In this document: piece after piece, positions 17,143 through 25,924 of the stretch
How the letters are laid out: every line of letters begins with the position of its first letter
How positions within the stretch are numbered: position 1 is the first letter of the stretch
From: Rosistilla oblonga
GTDB lineage: Bacteria; Planctomycetota; Planctomycetia; Pirellulales; Pirellulaceae
Reading direction: 5' to 3'
Length of the DNA: 64,000 nucleotides
Assembly: GCF_007751715.1 (NCBI RefSeq)
Contig: NZ_CP036292.1
Location: forward strand, 2,418,001 to 2,482,000
The notes under the pieces: model-generated
The model's input: only the letters and a program-made list of their open reading frames with translations
Databases searched by the model: none
Told to the model about the DNA's origin: nothing
Program-made: the position numbers and the translations under genes

Positions 17143-18204
17143 TCACGATGGATACAAATTCATTGGCTTGTTGTGTTTCAGTAGACGATCGACACACCGC
17201 CAGGCCCCCTTGCCGTCGACGAGCTTCAGCGCCTCAGCTCGCGCGACTTGCAACTTGGCCGGATTGTTCAACATTGCGTTGACCGCAGCCTTGACGTCGC
17301 TGGGCTCCACATCAGCGGCAGGCCCCAAGTTGACCGCGATCTGTTTGCGCTGCAACGCGGCGGCGATTTCGATCTGATTGTCCGCTATCACCAGAACAAT
17401 TCTTGGCAGTCCATAATAACACATCTCCCAATTCGAACTGCCTCCTGCTGCGATTGCCAAGTCGGCCCAACGATACTGGTGCGACATCGCGGCAACATCT
17501 TGCAGGATTTCGATCCTTGCGTCACCGCCAATCGCTTGCTTAAGCGAGTCGACGTGCGAATTCATCGCGCCGACGATCACCCGGACCGACAAATCGCTGT
17601 CGCTGTCCGAACGGAGTGCTTTGATGATTGCCGACGTGACATTATCCGGGTCGGAGCCCCCCAAGGTTACCAGGATCCGCTTCCCTGTCGGCTCGTCCCG
17701 CACCGTGTCGAACGCATCGACCAGCTCGCGTCTCAATAACGCATACGAAGTTCCCAGTAGCAGTTGGGTCTGGGGCGAGAGATTGGGATACCGCGATTCC
17801 GCAACGTCCGCGTTTTGATTGAGCACAAAATCGGTGCTGTAATGTGCCAGGTGAGAACAATCGTCTATCGCCAGCGTCGAATGCTTTGAACGACCAATCG
17901 CAGCGTGGTAATCTGCGCCGTACGTATAGCCGTCAAGGACGATGGCAGCGGCCCGCATCCTGTCCGCGACGGCAAGCAGTCTACGGGCATCTTCGCTGCT
18001 GCCGGGAGGGTCTGTCACGGAGATCAGACGAAATCCTTCCGCGGCGATTCTCGACTTCAATGCATCGGGCAGCTCCGAGCTCGCAAACGTAACCTCCCCG
18101 CCTCGGTCCTGCCAGGCTTGAGCAATTGCCAGGGATCGCATGACGTGTCCGGCCCCGATCGTTCTGGAGGCATCGGATCTAATGATCAGTTGAGGGAGGG
18201 CCAT
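17143..18204 (-). CDS. pseG: UDP-2,4-diacetamido-2,4,6-trideoxy-altropyranose hydrolase
   Basis: 353 residues, GT-B/MurG-like fold used as a nucleotide-sugar hydrolase. The family start RSDASRTIGAGHVMRSLAIAQAW contains the catalytic His of the GxGHxxR motif. C-terminal donor-site segments are RILVTLGGSDPDN and LAIAAGGSSNWEMCYYGLP. It removes UDP from the diacetylated sugar before the synthase step. Its start lies 26 nt inside the cytidylyltransferase gene, so translation is probably coupled. Confidence 0.92.
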   Translation of the reverse strand: MALPQLIIRSDASRTIGAGHVMRSLAIAQAWQDRGGEVTFASSELPDALKSRIAAEGFRLISVTDPPGSSEDARRLLAVADRMRAAAIVLDGYTYGADYHAAIGRSKHSTLAIDDCSHLAHYSTDFVLNQNADVAESRYPNLSPQTQLLLGTSYALLRRELVDAFDTVRDEPTGKRILVTLGGSDPDNVTSAIIKALRSDSDSDLSVRVIVGAMNSHVDSLKQAIGGDARIEILQDVAAMSHQYRWADLAIAAGGSSNWEMCYYGLPRIVLVIADNQIEIAAALQRKQIAVNLGPAADVEPSDVKAAVNAMLNNPAKLQVARAEALKLVDGKGAWRCVDRLLKHNKPMNLYPS

Positions 18205-18901
18205 GGGATTCTTGCGCCAGAAGCTCGAACATTAGCTCGGCACGCCGCCAATCTTCCGCAGTGTCAATATCTTGCACCCGGTGCCGAGGAATCGGAATAC
18301 CAACTAATGATGCTGAAAGAATTCCGCCCGCCAGTCGTCGCCACGTCGGTTCGGCTGCCCAGTAGAACTGTCCCGCATCGTGCCACGCTTCGGGAAGGTC
18401 CTGCGAGCGGGTTGCTTGGTGCTCCGGGTAGAGCATTGCATGCAAGCCATTTTGCTGCAACGCCAAGGACCGGAAAATCGAGTAGGGAAACGTCGTCACG
18501 GGGAGTGCAAAGTCTGCAGCCGGGGTTCGTTTGAGAGTCTCCAGTCCACGTCGGATGTCTTCTGGAGAGACAAAAGGCGCGGTCGCGTAGATGCAACAAG
18601 CATATCCCACAGGGTCTGCTGTGGAGGTCAATTGAGCGATCGCGTGTTGCACTACGGGAGTCGTCGTTGCAAATTCGTCTGCCAATTCAGGCGGACGGAC
18701 GAACGGGACTTCCGCTCCGCAGCGGATTGCGGCGTCAGCAATTTTTTCGCTGTCTGTCGAAACGATCACGCGGTCAAAGACGCCCGCCTGTTGCGCCGCT
18801 TCGATCGAATATTCGATCATCGGACGTCCGCAGAACGGACGAATATTCTTATCCGGAATGCGTTTGCTTCCGCCTCGCGCGGGGATCACGGCCAAGATCA
18901 T
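18179..18901 (-). CDS. pseF: Pseudaminic acid cytidylyltransferase
   Basis: 240 residues from the ATG at 18901. Activates pseudaminic acid with CTP to CMP-pseudaminate. The nucleotide-binding motif is ILAVIPARGGSKRIPDKN, followed by GRPMIEYSIEAA, VSTDSEKIADAA and a C-terminal DIDTAEDWRRAE segment with the metal-binding Asp. The start overlaps the stop of the aminotransferase gene by 4 bp (ATGA at 18898-18901), which supports this start rather than the longer frame beginning at 18928. Confidence 0.92.
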   Translation of the reverse strand: MILAVIPARGGSKRIPDKNIRPFCGRPMIEYSIEAAQQAGVFDRVIVSTDSEKIADAAIRCGAEVPFVRPPELADEFATTTPVVQHAIAQLTSTADPVGYACCIYATAPFVSPEDIRRGLETLKRTPAADFALPVTTFPYSIFRSLALQQNGLHAMLYPEHQATRSQDLPEAWHDAGQFYWAAEPTWRRLAGGILSASLVGIPIPRHRVQDIDTAEDWRRAELMFELLAQESHGPPSTDH

Positions 18902-20088
18902 GCGACCACACTCAAGCGAGTAACGCAACCGATCACATGCTGGACGTCTTGATCACTCATGGCCGGATAAAGCGGCAGGCTCAGGGCACGTTGGTAAAAC
19001 CGCTCAGCGACCGGACATTTGCCGACCCGATAGTCGAACATCTTGCGATACCAAGGCTGTAAATGAACTGGAATGTAGAGCACCTGGGTTCCGACACCCT
19101 GCTCATGCAATCGCCTCATGAATTCGGTGCGGGTGGTTGTCAATGCGTCAAAGTCGATCTGAAGTGTATATAAATGCCAGGAGGTCAGCGATGCATCCGC
19201 AGGGTTCCGCAAGCGGGGTGTTTGGATTGTTTGGATATCAGAAAATGCGGCATTGTATTCTGCGACGATCGATCGACGTCGAGATAAAAAAGCCTCCAGA
19301 CGCTCAATTTGGCTTAACCCCAGCGCACACTGCAGGTCGGTGATTCGGTAATTATAGCCAAGATGCTGCATCTCGTAATACCACGGTCCGCGCTCCTCGA
19401 ACGAGGGATCGCCAAGGCCATCAAAATTTTCACTCGATCGGACCATGCCGTGTGTCCGCAACGCCCGCGCCCGCGCCGCATACTGATCATTGTTGGTAAC
19501 CAGCATCCCGCCTTCGCCGGTGGTCATTGTTTTCACCGGGTGAAAGCTGAACGTTGTCAGATCCGCCCAGGGGTGGCCGCCGATCTTCCATGTTTTCTCT
19601 TCATGCTGGAATTGCCCCGCCACGGCATGACATGCGTCCTCGATAACGACCGCACCGTTGGTTCGCGCCACGGCGGCGAGTGCCGGCATGTCAGCCGCTT
19701 GGCCCGCATAGTCCACGGCCACCACCGCTTTGGTGTCATCCTTCCAGTTCTGCCGCAAAGCATCCGGACATAGATTGTAGGAAACCGGATCGATGTCGAC
19801 GAAATCGGGGACGGCGCCGGCAAACGCTGCCGCGTTTGCTGATGCAAGAAACGTGTTCGGGCTTGTGACGACTCGGTCCCCCGGCCGGACTTCTGCCACC
19901 AGCATCGCCAGATGCAAGGCAGCCGTTGCGTTGCAGACGGCGATCGCATGCTTTGCCCCGACAGCTTCCGAAAAACGCCGTTCAAACTCCGCGACACGCG
20001 GCCCAGTTGTCAAGAAATCCGAACGCAGGGCGTCCACGACGGCCTGGATGTCCGCTTCATCGATCGATTGTTTTCCGTAAGGAATCAC
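18898..20088 (-). CDS. pseC: UDP-4-amino-4,6-dideoxy-N-acetyl-altrosamine transaminase
   Basis: 396 residues, DegT/DnrJ/EryC1 aminotransferase fold. PLP Lys is in TFSFHPVKTMTTGEGGML near residue 190; substrate-site motifs include MIPYGKQSIDEADIQAVVDA at the N-terminus, AIAVCNATAALHLAML and the C-terminal HEQGVGTQVLYIPVHLQPWY. PseC uses glutamate as amino donor for the 4-keto product of PseB. It precedes pseF with an ATGA overlap and follows pseB after 72 nt. Confidence 0.93.
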   Translation of the reverse strand: MIPYGKQSIDEADIQAVVDALRSDFLTTGPRVAEFERRFSEAVGAKHAIAVCNATAALHLAMLVAEVRPGDRVVTSPNTFLASANAAAFAGAVPDFVDIDPVSYNLCPDALRQNWKDDTKAVVAVDYAGQAADMPALAAVARTNGAVVIEDACHAVAGQFQHEEKTWKIGGHPWADLTTFSFHPVKTMTTGEGGMLVTNNDQYAARARALRTHGMVRSSENFDGLGDPSFEERGPWYYEMQHLGYNYRITDLQCALGLSQIERLEAFLSRRRSIVAEYNAAFSDIQTIQTPRLRNPADASLTSWHLYTLQIDFDALTTTRTEFMRRLHEQGVGTQVLYIPVHLQPWYRKMFDYRVGKCPVAERFYQRALSLPLYPAMSDQDVQHVIGCVTRLSVVA

Positions 20089-20160
20089 AGTGATTCTTTG
20101 CCACAGGAGAGGGAGGGGGACACACGACGTCGCGATTCAACAATCCAAAATCCAACGCAC

Positions 20161-21192
20161 CTAAGCCCGGTGGTTGGGATCCACATGCAGCTTGATCAGA
20201 TCGCGAATCTGGGCGACGGTCAGCCAGTCGTCGTTGTGTTCGCTGCTGTAGCGAAAATCGTGAGGCACCGGGGTCCCTTTGTGATACTCAGCAAACTTCT
20301 GGCTCATTTCGTTCTGGTTGGTTTGGTGCATCATCGGGATGATGACAAAATAGCGATCGTTTTCAATCGTGTTTTGACTATCGCTCGCTGTCACCATTTC
20401 TTCGTGTAACTTCTCGCCCGCACGGATGCCAACGATCGGTTTTTCACATTCCGGACCAATCGCTTCGGCAACGTCCATAATCCGATACGAGGGGATCTTG
20501 GGAACGATAATCTCTCCGCCCAAGTTGTTTTCCAGTGAATACAACACCATCGCTACGCCTTCGTCCAACGAGATGTTAAACCGTGTCATGCGTGGGTCGG
20601 TAATCGGCAACACGCCGGACGAGCGGCGGTTCAAAAAAAATGGAATCACGCTGCCACGGCTGCCCATAACGTTACCATAGCGAACGACCGAGAACTTTAT
20701 GTCCCGACGCCCCCGCAGGTTGTTTGCCGCAATGAACAGCTTGTCACTGCAAAGCTTCGTCGCACCATAAAGATTAATTGGTGCGGCGGCTTTGTCGGTT
20801 GACAATGCGACGACTCGATTAATGCCTGAATCCAGAGCCGCCTCGATGACATTCTGAGCACCCAACACGTTCGTTCGTATGGCTTCAAAGGGGTTGTACT
20901 CTGCAGCGGGAACCTGCTTCAACGCCGCAGCATGAACGATCGTGTCGACCCCCTCCATCGCACGCTTAAGCCTGCCGGCATCGCGCACGTCTCCAATAAA
21001 GAAGCGAATCGCGGGATACTTGTCAGCCGGAAACTGTTGCGCCATTTCGAATTGCTTGAGTTCATCTCGCGAGTAGACCACGACCCTTGGAATGGCCGGA
21101 TACTCTTCAAACAAACGCTGGATAAAACGTTTGCCGAATGACCCCGTGCCACCGGTGACGAGGATCCGCGAATCGTTCAAGCTACTTGCCAT
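20161..21192 (-). CDS. pseB: UDP-N-acetylglucosamine 4,6-dehydratase (inverting)
   Basis: 343 residues, extended SDR fold. The NADP motif is VTGGTGSFGKRF; the catalytic region shows ALSTDKAAAPINLYGATK with the Asp-Lys pair and the Tyr-x3-Lys of this dehydratase family. RYGNVMGSRGSVIPFF and RAGEKLHEEM are further family signatures. PseB is the first enzyme of pseudaminic acid synthesis (dehydration with C5 epimerisation) and here the first gene of the operon, so the promoter should lie in the preceding gap. Confidence 0.94.
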   Translation of the reverse strand: MASSLNDSRILVTGGTGSFGKRFIQRLFEEYPAIPRVVVYSRDELKQFEMAQQFPADKYPAIRFFIGDVRDAGRLKRAMEGVDTIVHAAALKQVPAAEYNPFEAIRTNVLGAQNVIEAALDSGINRVVALSTDKAAAPINLYGATKLCSDKLFIAANNLRGRRDIKFSVVRYGNVMGSRGSVIPFFLNRRSSGVLPITDPRMTRFNISLDEGVAMVLYSLENNLGGEIIVPKIPSYRIMDVAEAIGPECEKPIVGIRAGEKLHEEMVTASDSQNTIENDRYFVIIPMMHQTNQNEMSQKFAEYHKGTPVPHDFRYSSEHNDDWLTVAQIRDLIKLHVDPNHRA

Positions 21193-22167
21193 GCCTCAAT
21201 TTCCTTCGATATGGTGTTAATGTGGCCAGCGGCCCGAAACGAACTGGTAACGTTCCTGTGTCCAGCGGACTTCGTATCTGCGCGGCACACACACCCTGCA
21301 CGCGATCTCCGAAGCGAATAAAACTCGGTTGCCGTTTGCGTGGTGGGCTTCCTGGCCGTAGGTCTGCTAAGTACGTAGTCGCAGACCGCTACGACAAAGT
21401 CCTTCCCCCAGCCCCCCTTGCCAATGAACAACACGTCCGTTTCCAACAATGCCGACTGCGATAGGGTTATCAGGGCTTGCTCGCGACTTAAAAAATCTGG
21501 ATTCAGGTCCTAATGCATCTAACACTCTGGACTTGTTGGGACGCGAAACACTCGGTCCGAACTGCTACGTCTGGCTGCACTTCTAATTTCAGCTGCGCAG
21601 GCCGCCTTGGTTGGAACTAGCGCCGATACCAAGCATGATAAACGACTCTTGACTTTATCCGCAATACAGATATCGGGTCACCCTTGTGTGAGTTCATGCG
21701 GGTCGAACATTCGCGGTGTCCGGGAAGCAAACAGTGGCCCCGGCAGCTTGGCCGGCTAATTTTGTCGCCCCCGTTTCGCTGCGTCTGTGCATCGGCGTGT
21801 TGCATCGGCTGGCTAATCCGAAATTCACGCTCTTGCGGCGATGCCGTGTTATCGCCATCCTGGTGCAGCGAGCCGCCCGTCCCCGCCCGGGGCCTTGCTT
21901 GCCGCCTCCAGTGCCCGCTGGGGATCGACGCGGGGCGCTCGTCCGCAGCGAGCGGTACAAGGCGTCGGCCGTGGCCCCGACCCTGGTGATGCTTCCAGCA
22001 GAAGCCCAAAAGGATGACGTTGCCACGCCACCGCCATCCGAGGTATACATGACACATAGCACACCCATCTTGAGTGCCAAGGGCAATGACTTCAGGTAGG
22101 AGACGCAGGAACACTTGAAGATCGATAACCGAATTCAACGCAGACACTTAACCATAGAAGAGTCGTT
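21193..22167. other. Long divergent intergenic region
   Basis: 975 bases between the divergently transcribed pseB and a glycosyltransferase-like gene. It must hold promoters for both. A stem-loop occurs near 21361-21395 (arms around GGTCTGC/GCAGACC). Open frames of up to about 175 codons on both strands show no recognisable domain and have unlikely compositions, so I do not call them; the region may be decayed coding sequence or hold an untranslated RNA. Confidence 0.5.
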
Positions 22168-23640
22168 ATGGATAGCAGCCAGCAGAATGATTCTGGGCAC
22201 CCCAGTTCAATGCTCTCACCGACCTCTTCGGTCAATGATCGCAAGCCGGGCTCGCGGGTATTAATTCAATTGCCGTCTCCCTACCAACGGCGTGTGTTTC
22301 TATTGGTTTTGGCTTACGCAAAACAGTTACAAAAAGTCGGGCAACAGCCAACGCTAGCATATTGTGGGGTCACCGGCGGCGCCTGCTCGGCCAACCTGGT
22401 CGGTAACCCCCTGGTCTGCATAGCATGCCAGAAAAGCACTCGAGAGTCGACCTCCGATACCGGCCTGCCTCTTGTGAAGCTAAACGCCCCCCCCTCGCAT
22501 GCGACAAAGAGCCGTCTAAGTCACTCCGAGCGCAAAGAAATTGCGGAGGGTGTGCAAAGCACTTTGATCTCGTATCTCAGGGTCCTGAAACGCGACCTAA
22601 ACAAAATTGGCATCGTTCGGGCTATCAAACGCAAGCACTACGAAACAGCGGCAACGCTTCTCGAAGCGGCGAATACCGTGATTGAAGAGCAGGGCATCGA
22701 GGAAACGGTGGTACCCAACGGGCGATTCGCGTGCCGAAAATCACTGATTATTGCATCGAAGTCAAAGGGGCTTCCTTTTACCACCTTGGACTTTAATATC
22801 CTGGGGAGGCCGATGGTGTTTCGGGGGCATACGCCGCACGATCGCGATGCGATCCAAACCCGCGTGCTTAGCAACCCCACCAGCGCCGAAGTTGCAGATC
22901 GATATTACAAAGCCCGCGAAAACGCAAACCTAAACCCGTTTGCAGCCAAGCACAACCAGTTCGCCCCTCCCGAGCAAGCCGGTGACCATCAACGTCGCAT
23001 TTCATTCTTCCTGAGCAGTCAAGACGAATGCGAAGCACTTGGCCCGTTGTGGCGCTCACCATTTAGAGATAACGCGAATGTGATTTTTCAGGCAGCCACC
23101 AGATACCCCGAAACCTACTTTTGCGTGCGATTTCATCCCAACCAGGCCACCATTGCAAGTGATGTTTTCAGCGGCTTCGAGCAACTGAACGGGCTTAGCA
23201 ACGTCAAGATCTACGGCCCCGAGGATGATGTCAACACCTATGACATGATTCGATGGAGCGACGTCATCATCACGTTTGCATCAACGGTAGCAGCCGAAGC
23301 CTGCTGGAGACAAAAGCCGGTTATCCAGCTAGGCCCATCATTTACTGACAAGCTTGGCATATCTGAAACACCACAAAGCATCGAGGAATTTCTCGAACTA
23401 CTGGGCACCGAAATACAGCCCCGCGGATATGACGCTGCATGCAAATATGCGCACTACTCCGTTAAGGATTTCGATGAACTCGAATACCTCGAGTACAACG
23501 ACGGCAAACTGGCGGCAGTAGGGTTCCGCAGAAAGCTGGCGGGAGTCATTGTCCCACTGGCACAAGTCAACGAACTTTCAAAACGCGGGCTCAAAAAGCT
23601 AATCAAGTATCGCTTACAATCCGGTCGCAAAGCCGCGTAG
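22168..23640 (+). CDS. Cys-rich capsule-type glycosyltransferase-like protein, paralogue A
   Basis: 490 residues. It resembles a GT-B protein: the C-terminal half has RFHPNQATIASDVF, a NTYDMIRWSDVIITFASTVA donor-loop segment and WRQKPVIQLGPSF, as in capsule (KpsS/LipB-like) and Kdo-transferase-like enzymes. The N-terminal half carries a Cys cluster (Cys66, 73, 84, 87) around GNPLVCIAC, shared with the protein at 29006-30379, which could bind a metal. No signal peptide. Next to the pseudaminate operon, it is a candidate for transferring that sugar, but this is context only. Base composition is somewhat less GC-rich than in flanking housekeeping genes. Confidence 0.7.
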   Translation: MDSSQQNDSGHPSSMLSPTSSVNDRKPGSRVLIQLPSPYQRRVFLLVLAYAKQLQKVGQQPTLAYCGVTGGACSANLVGNPLVCIACQKSTRESTSDTGLPLVKLNAPPSHATKSRLSHSERKEIAEGVQSTLISYLRVLKRDLNKIGIVRAIKRKHYETAATLLEAANTVIEEQGIEETVVPNGRFACRKSLIIASKSKGLPFTTLDFNILGRPMVFRGHTPHDRDAIQTRVLSNPTSAEVADRYYKARENANLNPFAAKHNQFAPPEQAGDHQRRISFFLSSQDECEALGPLWRSPFRDNANVIFQAATRYPETYFCVRFHPNQATIASDVFSGFEQLNGLSNVKIYGPEDDVNTYDMIRWSDVIITFASTVAAEACWRQKPVIQLGPSFTDKLGISETPQSIEEFLELLGTEIQPRGYDAACKYAHYSVKDFDELEYLEYNDGKLAAVGFRRKLAGVIVPLAQVNELSKRGLKKLIKYRLQSGRKAA

Positions 23641-23807
23641 CAAGCACTGGAGCTTATGCATGTGCCAGCAAGTCGCCGCCCCACTAGCCTGCTATTGCTG
23701 ATTGAGGTGCAGCGGGAGCCCACCCGCACACCGCACAAGATGCCATCACATTTCAACGCCCCGCATGCAGCAGCCCGCTGATGTCGACCACACCCCAGAG
23801 AATATCA

Positions 23808-24833
23808 ATGGATATTGAAAACGTATCAATCGACGAAATCACCCAAAACATCCAAACCCAAACTTCGGTGAGTTCTGAATCGCTGCTGGGGACCGACCGC
23901 CAAAACGACCTGGACAAAGGCTGGCATGACACCGACAGGAAAGCAATTCACGAAGACTACTGGGGGAATGTGGTCTACCGAGAAGCCAAGGCACGACTGG
24001 ACGAGGGCGAGCTGAGCTTTGACGAGTTGTGGGAGCATCTAAATATTCACGAATTCCTGGAAGGTTCCGCCGCCGGGCGAAAAGCTCAAGCGAAGTCCGC
24101 TATGCGCGGACTGTTCACAAACACGGCAAGCGAAAACACAGCTGCATCTGGTGCAGCGCTACACCGCAACTGCATCAAATTCATGCACAAGGGGCACGTA
24201 GGCGACATCAGCCCGTTTTCAATGTGCTCATTGAAGCGGGACAGGATGCTGACTCTACTCAGCCGCTTTGTCAAGCCAGGCGATGCGATAGTTGACTTAG
24301 GTAGCGGTTGGGGTCGGTACTCCACGCTGTTCGCCCACCGCATGCGTGATGTCTCAATATATGCAGGCGAAATTTCCGAGGCTGGCAGAGCAACCACAAA
24401 GCTGATAAGCGACCACTATTCGCTTGGTATCGGCAGCTTTGCTTTTAACTACTATGAGTGGAACGGGCTGCTGTCGGTGCTGAAAGAATGTAAGCGGGAC
24501 AGGGTAGTGCTGTTTTCTAACTTCTCTATCGAGCAAGCAACGTATATTAACCTAGATCTTTATCGCGATGTTTTAGCACTAGGCAAGCAGATCCAGTTTG
24601 TGCATATCGAACCTGTCGGCTGGCAAACGTTACCCAGCCAAGACGCATTAAGATTTTCAACCCCGCCAGCCCGGCGGCTTGGCCCTGGCCAAGGTTACAA
24701 CAAAAACCTGCTAGTGGTCGTCAAGAAGCTGGCGGACACGGACGCAATTAAAGACGTCAACGTGGAGCCAAATTACATTGCCTTCGGCAACATCCGCAAC
24801 AGCGGGACGCTACTGACGTTTCGATCGAACTAA
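23808..24833 (+). CDS. Class I SAM-dependent methyltransferase
   Basis: 341 residues if started at the ATG at 23808; an ATG at 23781 adds nine residues without a clear ribosome site. Central SAM motif I is AIVDLGSGWGRYSTLFA near residue 165, followed by an acidic strand end in IYAGEISEAGR. The N-terminal 100 residues are acidic and helical with no known domain. Gene context among glycan genes suggests O- or N-methylation of a sugar, or of a surface-polysaccharide end. It converges with, and overlaps by 4 bp, the GSCFA gene on the other strand. Confidence 0.75.
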   Translation: MDIENVSIDEITQNIQTQTSVSSESLLGTDRQNDLDKGWHDTDRKAIHEDYWGNVVYREAKARLDEGELSFDELWEHLNIHEFLEGSAAGRKAQAKSAMRGLFTNTASENTAASGAALHRNCIKFMHKGHVGDISPFSMCSLKRDRMLTLLSRFVKPGDAIVDLGSGWGRYSTLFAHRMRDVSIYAGEISEAGRATTKLISDHYSLGIGSFAFNYYEWNGLLSVLKECKRDRVVLFSNFSIEQATYINLDLYRDVLALGKQIQFVHIEPVGWQTLPSQDALRFSTPPARRLGPGQGYNKNLLVVVKKLADTDAIKDVNVEPNYIAFGNIRNSGTLLTFRSN

Positions 24834-25891
24834 CGTCTGCGCTGCAACCATTTCGGGAGACGCAGGAATGTTGATGCGTCGCGGTGCAACTTGGCAGGAC
24901 TGTCGGGCGGTATCGCATCGACTCGGCGGGCCAGCGATTCTGAAAAATAGGACCGGCAAAAGGCAGATGTAATCTCCCGCACGGCCGCCGGGCGTATGTG
25001 ACGCAAATCGTCGGAGCGAAATGCCGTTCCCGACCACATCGCGTACTCATAACTCGGCCAATATGTCACCGCGGGGTAGCGGCATGTCAGCGTGTCGGCA
25101 CAACTGCGCAGGATCGACTTCGCTCGCATCGTTGCCGTGACAGCGTCGGCGCCCGAAAAGGTACGTGCAACCGGAATCGGCGATACTGTCAAGACGACAT
25201 GCTTTTCCGGGAAGGCGCTAAAAAGCAGGTCCAACGCGCGCGTCATCACCTGGAGAACTTGATCGTAGGACGCATTGACGAACCGCAACTTGGATTCGTC
25301 AACATGAGAGCTGTACTCTGCGAGATGCCCTTCCCACCCCGTGATCTGAAAGGACTCAACCAAGCCGAGCGTCATGACAATTACCTTTGCCTTGTCCAGC
25401 CCTTGCTTGATCCGTTCGCTCATACGTTCGCGAATCTCCAGCGCGTCGGCCCTCGAGCTGGCGTAGACGCTGCGTCTGAACGGATCCATGAATGCTGTTT
25501 TGCCCTTAAATCTGCATTCCAGAATCGTTTCGGGATCCGATTCCTTGACTCCCAGGGCAAGCTCAATCTCTTGGCAGATAGAAAATGGCGTGAAACACTG
25601 GTAATGCGCGCGCTCGTCCCACCTGCCCCAGCTAGGATCTATCTTAAGTTCATCCATCAGCAAGGCTCCGATTCGAGGGTCGATTGCTGGGTGAACCTTC
25701 ACGCCAACCCTTTCTAGAACCGCGCGGATTTCATTAGCGAAGCAAGAGCCGATCACGTATACCTGATCTGCTGCGGTGAGGCTAGCGTATCGGGGTACCG
25801 TAATCGCAGGCGACTGTACGACACGACGCCACACTTTCTGTCGCTTTGCTGAGGCTTCGCAACCAACCGTAAATTTCAAGCCAGCCAACAT
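24830..25891 (-). CDS. GSCFA-domain protein
   Basis: 353 residues. Contains the signature that names the family, YVIGSCFANEIRAVLERVG near residue 50, followed by the DPSWGRWDERAHYQCFTPFS region, PFRRSVYASSRADAL, VIVMTLGLVESFQ and VLTVSPIPVARTF. GSCFA proteins resemble GDSL/SGNH hydrolases, with the Ser of GSCFA as likely nucleophile, and are usually linked to polysaccharide acylation or deacylation. An AGGGA lies 10 nt before the start. It forms a same-strand pair with the PhyH-type oxygenase upstream (33 nt gap), so modification of a surface glycan is a reasonable inference. Confidence 0.82.
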   Translation of the reverse strand: MLAGLKFTVGCEASAKRQKVWRRVVQSPAITVPRYASLTAADQVYVIGSCFANEIRAVLERVGVKVHPAIDPRIGALLMDELKIDPSWGRWDERAHYQCFTPFSICQEIELALGVKESDPETILECRFKGKTAFMDPFRRSVYASSRADALEIRERMSERIKQGLDKAKVIVMTLGLVESFQITGWEGHLAEYSSHVDESKLRFVNASYDQVLQVMTRALDLLFSAFPEKHVVLTVSPIPVARTFSGADAVTATMRAKSILRSCADTLTCRYPAVTYWPSYEYAMWSGTAFRSDDLRHIRPAAVREITSAFCRSYFSESLARRVDAIPPDSPAKLHRDASTFLRLPKWLQRRR

Positions 25892-25924
25892 CTTGCTGTA
25901 TTCCCTGTGACGGTGTGTGTGCAG

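Noticed and set aside
15610-18204. Sialic or legionaminic acid pathway instead of pseudaminic acid
   Set aside because: The operon has the inverting UDP-GlcNAc dehydratase, PseC-type transaminase and PseG-type hydrolase, and lacks the GDP-sugar and NeuC/LegG-type epimerase genes of the other routes.
21617-22147. 176-codon open frame on the minus strand
   Set aside because: No domain, several overlapping frames of equal length on both strands and unlikely composition; probably non-coding.
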